DNA of 64,000 nucleotides from NCBI GenBank assembly GCA_013138735.1, contig WTCE01000041.1:50868-114867 (forward strand). The letters are read 5' to 3'. The DNA comes from Crocinitomix sp. Its GTDB lineage: Bacteria; Bacteroidota; Bacteroidia; Flavobacteriales_D; Crocinitomicaceae. The notes beneath the pieces were generated by a model that did no database searches, was not told the origin of the DNA, and worked only from the letters and a program-made list of their open reading frames with translations. Numbering within the stretch: position 1 is the first letter of the stretch; each line of letters begins with the position of its first letter. This document shows positions 20,901 to 29,400 of this stretch, in pieces. A program made the translations under genes and the position numbers.

Positions 20901-23900
20901 TGGAGGACTCAGAGCAACGGGGACAGCAAGTTTGTTCAATTCGCTTGATTATGTTGTAGATATAGAATGTGTTAATGGCGAAATTATGCTCAAACATGCG
21001 CTTGATTTAGAATCATGTTTGAATTTAGCCTTTGACCTTGATGCATTTTTCGACTTTAAAATATTTGGAATTTCGGCCTACAACAATACATGGGATTTAT
21101 TCGATTGGGATTGGGGAAAATGTTGGAATTTCAATTACCAATTACCTTCCTTCGGTGAAAATGAAGTCCCTTTTATCAGCGTTGATTCGCAAAAATTTGA
21201 TAACCTAGATTTTGATGGATTAGAACTTCTTAAAAGCTTGTTCTCCAATTCAATTACTTCAGAGCATGATGAGACGGTTACTCCCGAGGAAGTTGATTCA
21301 ACGGGTATCGTTAACCCATGTAATGATGATGAACCGCCGCCGCCGGAGACACCTGCCGAAACAGTAATTGAGGATCCGGTTAGTGCAGCAACTGCTCATG
21401 GTCACGCCCCAATTAGTGCAGAATTGAATGTGACAACTCCTACCACTGATACGGTAACGTTGCCTGGCGGGCACACAAATACAGTCGGTGTTGGAATGAA
21501 TACACCATATTTAACCAATCATCCTGATAAGATAGCTGAGGGATCGGAATCTACAGGAAGTGCACAGAAAAAGATTTATGGATTTAAAAAAATAGCAACA
21601 CGTGGAGCATTTGGCATTGGTGGTGGGTATCAGCAAAGTATGGTACATATTAAAGGGCATCTTCTCAATGGAAAAACAGGCGGGCCTGCTCAGGACCATA
21701 ATTTATATCCTATTAGTGGTCAAGCAAACAGTGACCATAAGAATGGGCCTGAAGATTGGGTGAAAAAACGAGTTTTAAATGATCAATACTTGGTGTATTA
21801 TCAAGTTGTTGTTGAAAATAGAGGAGCGCCTACTTTGATAGATGTATTTGGTGATGGCACATGTACCTATTACTATATGGATTCTGATTATACTTGTTTC
21901 TATTCAACTTATAAGTTGTATAGTTCGGGCAGATTGGAACGGAATGCTGTTTCTCGCGTTCCAGTTCGAAGTAGGTTTAATGTGCCTGATTTTGTCACAT
22001 TGGTAACTTCTAGAGGTTGTCCTCAACGGAAATCTATTGATGGTTTTGGTTCTGGCTCCTTTTATGAACAGCAGGCAGATCGAGTTGCGGATAAAGTGGT
22101 AGGTAACAGTAGAAATGTAAATCAGACTCCATTGTCGAAATCAATTTCGAATCTTCCAAATGGAAATGCGATTTCACGCAAAGCCCTGCAACGTAAATGC
22201 GCAACGTGCGAAAAAGAGGAGCTTCCAATTCAACGGAAATCATGGGAGAAGGAAGAAGAATATAATCCGTATAGTACGGAAAATTTGATTCAGAGAATGG
22301 CAAGCGGAAGCGGCGCTGGCGGCGTTCCATCTAATTTTAATTCAGGTTTAAACCAATCAACTGGAAGTCCTATGGATTCTGGCACTATGTCCTATATGGA
22401 AAATGGTTTTGGTACTGACTTTAGTGGGGTGAAAATTCATACAGGCGCAACTGCGAATAATTTAAGCAATCAAATCCAAGCCAAAGCATTTACAACAGGT
22501 AATGATATTTATTTCAATCAGGGAGAGTATAACCCAAGTACTAATTCTGGGAAACATTTATTGGCGCATGAGTTAACCCATACGATTCAGCAAGGAGCGT
22601 CAGGAGATAAGGTGCAAAGAGAGCCAGAAACCGATACGGCCGAAACCGACACAATGGAAGCGGAACCAGCGACTATGACTGAGCTATGCAGTGATTTGCT
22701 TCCTGTTTTTTATAAGATTGCGAAAAAAGCATTTTTGGATATAATGAGGGGGGGGTATGAACATGATATAGAAGATTTCACGGATTGGATTTTAACTGAC
22801 GTGAATTCGTTAGACCTAGAATATTTGGGCTCTGATGAATCAAAAATGAATCATTTTATATCTAATATTCCTTCCGTCGGTGCATACATGGCAGATGAGT
22901 ATGTCGATTATGTTGGCGCATTAACTTGGCTTGATACTTATTTAGGATTGCCACCAGAACTCATTGAAATTGGGGGACCTTTATCTTATGGTATACAATT
23001 CTTTATCCATGCAATATCAGAAGATTTAGCCTTCTACTTAACGACACCGTTGAGTACGCATTTATTAGCCCTTGAGGGTACTTATTGTCCGAATTATAAT
23101 AGAGAAGTTTTAAATAATGAATTTGCAGGATATGTTCATTATTTCCATGGAAGAAATGCCTTAATTGAACTCGAGTTGGTGGGTAGTATGCGGGCATTAC
23201 TTGATTTGCATACCAAATTTGGATCAGAAAGTGCCACTAAGGAAAATCGAATTGAGTTTGGTGAAAAAATTGGAAGTGTATCCAGAAGAATTTTACTCCT
23301 CAATGATAAATTACAAGAGCTAAAAAGCACAGCGGCTCATGATCCAGGAACTTATTATGCGAGTACACCTTCTAAATTGGCAGAATTCCTTGATGAGAAT
23401 GCGACTTATATTGATTCGATTCGGGTAGATGCTGAAAATGAAGATTCTACAATGTTAGCATTAGGGAATGGGTTGGAATTATTAAAACCAAAGAAGGTTG
23501 AAGACTTGTCAGGAATTCCAATGTTCAACGACCATCAAGAAGTAACCGTTTCACCAGATCAAGCATTTCCAGTTGAAACGGATGAAACCACTTTACAATT
23601 AATGGAACAACTTGCAGCAAGAATTGATGCGCAAAGAGATCACGTTGCAGAATTGAAAGAAAAGATCCTACCAGAAAACCCTGATTATTCAGTTCTAGAA
23701 TATTTGGGAGTCTATGACCAATGGTTATCATTTTTTAGTCCAGTTGGACGAAATATGGATCCACTCTATCAGAAAATGGATAAGTTCATTTCGGAAATTT
23801 GGGGCGTAATGGGATATGCAGGGGTTGAAGGTGGAATTGGGCGTTGGTTATTGTTTGCCAATTTGTCCTCGCTAGAATTTTTCTTGGGAGATGCGAATTC

Positions 23901-26172
23901 AGGTTCTTATGGAGATGTGATCAAATCCTTAAGGTTGCAGAGTAAATCAAGATTAAGTGGAAGTGCGGTTGCTCCAAATTATAATTTTGCAGAAATGTAT
24001 AGCGGGACAGGTCGAGACTATAGCGCTAGAGGCGAAGAAGGATCTGTAAACCAACTGCAAGATCGTGAAAAACGTAATTCAGAACTTGGATTTGAACAAT
24101 TAAGTTTATTGCAAGCTTCAGGCGGATTAAATAATCATCAAATAGCGGGTGAAGCCGAGGATAGAGGATTATTGCCAAACGGCATTCGCGCGCCAATGGC
24201 GTTATTACCAGAAGAGGCACATCAAGATATGTGGAGCTATTTAGTTACGTCATCATATCTCAATGGTTATGAGAAAGAGTATGTACATGAACAACGAACA
24301 ATAAGCGAAGAACAAACGGAATATCTTTTAGCCAAGTCTCAGTATTATGAGACATTGGAAGATAATCATCTTGTAGATGCCGGTGACGCATCAGTAAGAG
24401 GCGGTGGAATTGAAACAGGTAGGGCAGCAAACACTAGTACTTACCTAGAAGGTTTGGATGAGAATGATTCTATGCGAGAAGCTTCTAGTTTAAGGCGTGA
24501 AATGGGCAGAGATCGCCGCAGTGAACAAGGGCGTAGTAAAAGAAGCATGCATGATCTAATGATGTCGCGTCACACCCGCGATTTGGAAAGATATTTGAGT
24601 GCATTTTATACTGAAAATGATGATACTACAATGCGATTGATAGGCGTGTTAAATGTAACAGTTAATGAGCACGACGGAATGAAGGAAATGCTGAAGCATT
24701 TTACACCAGGAAATATTGCTAAGGCCGTTCTGTTCGCGCTTGGTATAATAGCAGTAGTTACGGCAGTAAGGTTTATTCCATATATCGGTCCGATTCTCGC
24801 AGGGGCAATTGGAAAGTCATTAAGGAAATTTGGTTTAGCTGCAGATGTTGGAAGTATTGTTGCTATTGGAGGTTTTCTTCATGAAATGGAACGCGTTACT
24901 TCATTTTCTATGGCGCGCTCAATGGGATATCTGGGTAAATTCATTATGGACGAAATAGGCATGTTGTTGCAGGGAATTGCTTTAGGTGCAGGAATGAGTT
25001 TTGTAAAAGGTGCTTCGGCTGCGAAAAAAATAGGAAAACCATCTAATACAGATGAAATCGCGGATGTGATTGGTCCTTTATTGAAGGATTCTGAATCAGC
25101 TGATCTTTTAAGAATAGACCTGAACAACAGAAAAACACAAATTGAAGGACAAAACAGAACCTCGACAGAGCCAAATGAAGAATTACAGATCATAAACGAT
25201 CTGATAAAGCGCATGGATGGTGGGACAGGAACGAATAGACCAATTGTGGCAGAAGTGCCTCGAGATGCTGGGATTAAAGGGCCGAGCTTAGTTAAAGCCA
25301 AGAAAACAGTTCTGATTAATGGTGAACGACATGGCATGAGTATTACTGTTTTAAAAAATGGTCAGTTAGTTGTTCGTATTTGTTCTGATTGTGCAGTTTT
25401 ATTAAAAGCAATTGATGATCTTGCAGCAACACCTGCCATATCAAGTAATCCTGCCTCTGCCTCGCAATTAGCGGTAATCAGAGCTGAAACCGCTGCTTTA
25501 AATCAAAAAATAAATAGTAAGGAACTTACATTGGCCCAAGCACAGCCTCAAATTGATCAATTAATGGCGCGCATGGTTGTGTTTGCAGGTGATAATCCAA
25601 GAGCAGGAGCAGAACTGTTTAAGAACTCGAGAGCAGATGCGAGTAGCCCAGCACCAAGAAGTGTCGAGGATCTTGATGCTGGATTGACGGAACAACGTGC
25701 GCGAAGGGTGAATCCAGATATGGGTGCTGGGAAACGTCAACCAGATCGCCGCGCATTGAGAACTGGCATTATTAGAGGAGGATTACCAGCATGGTGTACG
25801 TTGACTAAAAGTGGTGTAAAGTCAAATTGGGAAGCACATCATCTTATTCCGTGGGAGTTTTTAAATCACGGTGCCTTTGATATTTTAAGAGCAAATGGTG
25901 GATGGAATCATAATAACGCGAGAAACGGAATTCCGATTCCTAAAGAATCTGGTGTGCCTGGTGCAGGACATTTGCCAGTGCATCAAATTAAAGGTGGACC
26001 TGACCTCAGAGGTCACCCAGTATATAGCGGAAAAGTAAAAGCAAAATTGGATGCCATATTGGCGCAGCATGGTAATAATCCAAAAAATTTAAAGATAGCG
26101 ATTGATGGATTAATGAAGTCACTCAGAGATGGTATTCAAAATACTACATCACCAGGTGTACCATTATTTTAG
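17938..26172 (+). CDS. Giant eCIS effector 1: two eCIS-core (DUF4157) modules carrying PLA2-like, His-Me nuclease and AHH nuclease domains
   Basis: 2744 residues from ATG 17938; probably longer (CTG 17824). Module 1 has KLKIGEPNDKFEIEADQMAD near residue 16, RKCxxCE Cys pairs, DUF4157 with HELTH at 235-239, and a second KLEIG/EQEADQMAD motif at ~252 with three RKCxxCxE repeats. Amphipathic helices and a beta-rich region follow. A phospholipase A2-like site is at 783-799 (C..H.ACRQHDHCYDWC; His792-Asp793), and a DNA/RNA non-specific endonuclease-like site is KGHLLNGKTGG with His1241. Module 2 has QQADRVADKVV at ~1376, RKCATCEKEE, a second DUF4157 (HELTH 1544-1548), a long helical region, a hydrophobic segment at ~2262-2295 and a C-terminal AHH nuclease (AHHLIP, His2634-His2635). 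DUF4157 marks eCIS cargo. Activities are inferred from motifs; no immunity gene is adjacent. Confidence 0.85.
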   Translation: MNILDSVKGGAIQPKLKIGEPNDKFEIEADQMADQVMRMPAAGVNDSPGAAIGQQNSVQRKCTSCEGNELNTEEIEMPSVQLSVAEITAVNPIQPKSDVTIDTSSSAKNQTKDSSLRSMPSITKMRPTVQRKPEDEDILQKEGNENSGRGPPMGDFSSKLNQSKGSGQPMDSATNSFMSSRFGADFSDVKIHTGSDASSMSDSISAKAFTHQNNVYFNQGQYQPNSNEGKTLLAHELTHTIQQGSVGQYVQAKLEIGSSNDSFEQEADQMADHVMRKCATCEEESVQRKCSTCEEESVQRKCSKCGEKEELQRKPKQISRGPPAIQRYSWSDFTSDVSSVASSAYDTVAGVASDAVDLAGEAIGMAVDFGRRAYRKVRDIAATVVGFVSDAAEWLWDKIGQAANWAWDRIVEFADNVINKLKQAWAFAQRVARTLGGFITFQNGVLTITGPDLTLCPEMTIPLIDFDVDLQFYLPLGFVYMGDHITFIGMPGVTIGVSQELNIHFGPCNLSNTSLEVDILGASTTIAAELDFNAGLSIGAEIRAGGVVTGGAFLQMPYGGPRLYIPSVSVEAGGAGGVDGTVMVGKHLSFSATTGLFTGTTLNANDDTNIGLDAGMDFSAYAAVSLLGQNLCRFDYPLWEKRFQAAANFNYDFGLRFPPFGLPGVLPSFSLNNFSGVPYDQVPEPYENPGANQDCPLCDVFHSLGLMPMQRGVQWTGHPEPAWGGPLFAYPKQPQSLASGAKCRGACGPDCDPNACTAPEDKYVCENTGTSHIWHLYPQYTDCNTHTACRQHDHCYDWCAAGGEIGIVGPCHRWCDLECACDYSAPNCVDWARGNGASDGTMPFSEPPSTIVGCRGGCPVNIAADGEEPHYRLCLPEFELMERQNFHESWQKETGRTNLYKTFVEVPYIIGLWLGVDAEASAKAEVMAGLGPLTLRNVCMDVDPVSGIYAGTATLNAVIDLLGSLELTGQVHGWAADFACFLKVLELTGGLRATGTASLFNSLDYVVDIECVNGEIMLKHALDLESCLNLAFDLDAFFDFKIFGISAYNNTWDLFDWDWGKCWNFNYQLPSFGENEVPFISVDSQKFDNLDFDGLELLKSLFSNSITSEHDETVTPEEVDSTGIVNPCNDDEPPPPETPAETVIEDPVSAATAHGHAPISAELNVTTPTTDTVTLPGGHTNTVGVGMNTPYLTNHPDKIAEGSESTGSAQKKIYGFKKIATRGAFGIGGGYQQSMVHIKGHLLNGKTGGPAQDHNLYPISGQANSDHKNGPEDWVKKRVLNDQYLVYYQVVVENRGAPTLIDVFGDGTCTYYYMDSDYTCFYSTYKLYSSGRLERNAVSRVPVRSRFNVPDFVTLVTSRGCPQRKSIDGFGSGSFYEQQADRVADKVVGNSRNVNQTPLSKSISNLPNGNAISRKALQRKCATCEKEELPIQRKSWEKEEEYNPYSTENLIQRMASGSGAGGVPSNFNSGLNQSTGSPMDSGTMSYMENGFGTDFSGVKIHTGATANNLSNQIQAKAFTTGNDIYFNQGEYNPSTNSGKHLLAHELTHTIQQGASGDKVQREPETDTAETDTMEAEPATMTELCSDLLPVFYKIAKKAFLDIMRGGYEHDIEDFTDWILTDVNSLDLEYLGSDESKMNHFISNIPSVGAYMADEYVDYVGALTWLDTYLGLPPELIEIGGPLSYGIQFFIHAISEDLAFYLTTPLSTHLLALEGTYCPNYNREVLNNEFAGYVHYFHGRNALIELELVGSMRALLDLHTKFGSESATKENRIEFGEKIGSVSRRILLLNDKLQELKSTAAHDPGTYYASTPSKLAEFLDENATYIDSIRVDAENEDSTMLALGNGLELLKPKKVEDLSGIPMFNDHQEVTVSPDQAFPVETDETTLQLMEQLAARIDAQRDHVAELKEKILPENPDYSVLEYLGVYDQWLSFFSPVGRNMDPLYQKMDKFISEIWGVMGYAGVEGGIGRWLLFANLSSLEFFLGDANSGSYGDVIKSLRLQSKSRLSGSAVAPNYNFAEMYSGTGRDYSARGEEGSVNQLQDREKRNSELGFEQLSLLQASGGLNNHQIAGEAEDRGLLPNGIRAPMALLPEEAHQDMWSYLVTSSYLNGYEKEYVHEQRTISEEQTEYLLAKSQYYETLEDNHLVDAGDASVRGGGIETGRAANTSTYLEGLDENDSMREASSLRREMGRDRRSEQGRSKRSMHDLMMSRHTRDLERYLSAFYTENDDTTMRLIGVLNVTVNEHDGMKEMLKHFTPGNIAKAVLFALGIIAVVTAVRFIPYIGPILAGAIGKSLRKFGLAADVGSIVAIGGFLHEMERVTSFSMARSMGYLGKFIMDEIGMLLQGIALGAGMSFVKGASAAKKIGKPSNTDEIADVIGPLLKDSESADLLRIDLNNRKTQIEGQNRTSTEPNEELQIINDLIKRMDGGTGTNRPIVAEVPRDAGIKGPSLVKAKKTVLINGERHGMSITVLKNGQLVVRICSDCAVLLKAIDDLAATPAISSNPASASQLAVIRAETAALNQKINSKELTLAQAQPQIDQLMARMVVFAGDNPRAGAELFKNSRADASSPAPRSVEDLDAGLTEQRARRVNPDMGAGKRQPDRRALRTGIIRGGLPAWCTLTKSGVKSNWEAHHLIPWEFLNHGAFDILRANGGWNHNNARNGIPIPKESGVPGAGHLPVHQIKGGPDLRGHPVYSGKVKAKLDAILAQHGNNPKNLKIAIDGLMKSLRDGIQNTTSPGVPLF

Positions 26173-26317
26173 AATTATTAATAAATATGCCAAAGCGAAT
26201 GGCGTAGATCCCAAGCAGATCAAGAATTTTAATCAGCCAAAAGGAGTAGGAGGAGCAATCCAATTGCAGGAAGTGAAAATGGAATTGGCAGAGCGTTTAA
26301 TTGCCGCGTTGATTTAA
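26173..26317 (+). pseudogene. Possible gene remnant between the two giant effectors
   Basis: Directly after the stop of effector 1, in a different frame, an open stretch ends at a TAA at 26315-26317. It encodes a helical, charged tail (NKYAKANGVDPKQIKNF, later LQEVKMELAERLIAAL) that looks like the C-terminus of a real protein. There is no convincing start: the frame runs back into effector 1. It could be the end of a lost effector or immunity gene left by recombination between the two similar effectors. I do not recognise the family. Confidence 0.3.
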
Positions 26318-26377
26318 GCATTTCGTAAATCATAGTGAAATTTTTATTACATTTAAAGAAGATTCACCCAACTCAAC

Positions 26378-26437
26378 CTGTCGCAAAAAACTAAAATAGC
26401 AAAACCAATTAGTGCCTCGTCAAGAGCCATTGCACAA
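26378..26437 (+). other. N-terminal coding extension of effector 2, probable CTG start at 26378
   Basis: The frame is open upstream of the GTG at 26438 to a TAA at 26354-26356, and the 20 codons from CTG 26378 are homologous to those in front of effector 1. Five of the six changed codons between CTG and the GTG are synonymous, so the stretch is translated. GTG 26438 aligns with an ATT codon in effector 1 and is therefore unlikely to be the common start; CTG is shared by both. The 1-nt length difference just upstream argues against a start further left. Confidence 0.6.
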
Positions 26438-29400
26438 GTGCAACGCAAAAAAAATGCGCAAGCCAATCAAGCAAATGAAAGCAAATCTAAAATGAACTTT
26501 CTTGATTCGGTAAAAGGTGGTGCAATTCAACCCAAATTAAGCATTGGAAAACCAAATGATAAATTTGAGGTAGAAGCCGATCAAATGGCCGACAAAGTAA
26601 TGCGAATGCCTGCACAAACTGGTTCTGAGTTTGGAGGAATGAATCATACGCAAGATGGAGCCCAAAGTTCTTCGCAGGGCGAACATTCAAGTATTCAACG
26701 TAAATGCTCAGGCTGTGAATCTAAAGAAGTGATTGCCGAGGAAACTGAAATGCCGAGTGTCCAACGTTTCATTGAGCAACAATCAGCAAGTAATCCCATT
26801 CAGCGTAAACTGGATGCTACTGGATTAAATCAAGGAATAACACAGCAAACAAAAGATTCTAGTTTAAGATCAATGCCGTCCATTACTAAAATGCGACCAA
26901 CTGTCCAGCGTAAACCAGAAGATGAAGATACATTACAGAAAAAAGAAAATCAAAACTCAGGACGGGGTCCACCCATGGGCGATTTCTCGTCAAAATTAAA
27001 TCAATCAAAGGGAAGCGGTCAGCCTATGGATAGTGCAACCAATTCTTTTATGAGTTCTCGTTTTGGTGCAGACTTTAGTGACGTGAAAATTCATACTGGT
27101 GGCAATGCTTCTAGTATGAGTGATTCAATAAACGCTAAAGCATTCACGCATCAGAACAACGTTTATTTTAACCAAGGTCAATATCAGCCCAATTCTAATG
27201 AAGGTAAAACTTTGTTGGCGCATGAGTTAACGCACACTATTCAACAAGGTGCAGTTAGTGATGGAACAGTAATGGCTAAACTAAATGAAGAACCAGTTCA
27301 TACTATCCAACGCGAAGAACTTGAATCTTCCACATTTGTAGGTCCAGTTAATATTGATGGCCCAGATCCGTTTGACGCACTTGCAGACATTCCTGATGAA
27401 GCTGAATTCAGCGCGGAAGAACAAGCTGTATACGATTCATTAATAGATACACCTGATGCTCCAGAAACCGATTTACCAGCCGAAGATGGCTGTTGGGATA
27501 TTGTCACACCCGTAAACGATTGGGCAAAATCCGCATATCGAACTGGGGATTATGCACCTGAATATTCCAACGACCAGTCATTAAGCGAAGTTTTATTTGA
27601 AAGTTCTTCTTCTGTCTTGGGGGGTCCAATTGCAATGGTTGGTGCCCACGCACTCTATTTATTCGATACTTTACCTGAAGCAACTCGAGAGCTCCTTCTT
27701 AATAACGCAATTGATCAATTGATCGAAGCTTCCGAAAAAGGAATTGAAATTAAACCGCAAGATAAGTATGGCTACATCATTCAAATCGCATTCCTGAAAA
27801 AAGTAAAAGATTTCGATATTGATCTCAAAGTTGGAATTGTAAGGAAGTTTATAGCTATTTCCACGGGGCTTGATTTATCTTTCCTTTGGGGATTTGCAAA
27901 GGGCATGGTTTCTGGTTTTGTGGCAGATGGAATTTTAGGATTGATCCAAATGGTCATTGACGTAATTTGTCTTATCCCGAAGATGTTCAACTTTGTGGAA
28001 ATGATTATGGAATATTTGGGTCGTTATTCTGAAACCGTCAGTCAGGCGATTGAATCCCTTCACGAACTGGATCAGGCAATCAAAGACTCTGTTGAAGGCG
28101 CCATTAATGATATCATGGGGATGTTGGAAGAACCGGATAGGCTCTTAGAAATATTAGAAAATTTAGACCAATACTTAACCGATAAGGCAACTGAAATAGG
28201 AGAGAGGGGAGCAAACGCCTTAGTGTCCGCTTATCGTCTTCCTTCACATGACATGGGCTTCATGGTTGGAAGAATAGTCGGGGTTATCCTATGGGAAATT
28301 GTCTTTTCAGTTATCGGGGCACTAGCAACTTTTTATATTGGAGGAGTAGGAGCTGGTGCAACTGCTGGAGCTACTGTGGTAAAAACTGGCATCAGAGCCA
28401 TTGCTAAATTAATTGCAGTCCTCACTAAGTTTATCCGCCCAATTCTTCGATTTATTATAACAAAAATAGACGACTTAATTAAGTTCGTAAAAGCTATGAA
28501 ACGCTTTATTCCGCGTGGTGTTGGAGACAAACTTGGAAAGTTTTTAGGCAAAATAACAGAGGTATTTGATGATGCTATCGATTTAATTAAAAGAAAAAAG
28601 CGAAGAGATCGAGGTGAAAAAGATGATGGAGACAAACATTTTGCAAAATGGCAAGCGTTTAAATTTCAAGTTGCAGCAATACATGAACCAGCTAATAAAG
28701 TAGGGAAAACTAAACTCGACTTAGCATCTGATGTGGCGAAGATCAAAACTAATGTAAATAGTGGAGCAAATGTTATTAGAGGAATTGATATTGATCAACA
28801 TAAAGGTAAATGGATTGTTAAAGCAAGGAGGAAGGGAACACTTCGGAAACGTAAAGTTGGAGAGTTTTGGATCAATAAAAATGCACGTTGGAGATTTGCA
28901 AAAAAAGCCATTGATAAAGAGGTAGAAAATATTCGCGAAAGTCGTCGAAATGTTTCAGGCATTCAACAGGAAATCCGGGGTTATAAAGAGGATTATGGCT
29001 TTTCATCTTTAAAAGTTGAAGCTGACACAACTCAAGGAGACTTTGATATTATAGGGGCAATGAGTCCGTCTAATCCAATTTCGGAAGTTGATGGCCCATT
29101 GCCGCCGTCAAAAGCTAGATGGGGGCGCTTAAGTCCAGGTAATTTTGGTATGTTGATGACGGCATCTCCACTCACTAAAAATATGGGGCAATTAAGAGGT
29201 AGCAGGCCTTTGTCAAGTTTATATAACCCGCATTGGGAAGCTCTTAGAACAAGAATGACCCGTCCTGTAAAAGGCCGAACCTGGTATGTACGTGGGCATC
29301 TTTTGAATCATAATCTTTGGGGAACAGGTCGCGAATGGAAAAACTTGGCCCCAATAACTGATTTGGCTAATCGAAAACACTTAAAAGAAGTTGAAAAACC

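Noticed and set aside
24879..25337. 152-residue minus-strand frame inside effector 1
   Set aside because: Shadow of a long plus-strand coding region with clear domains; no independent support.
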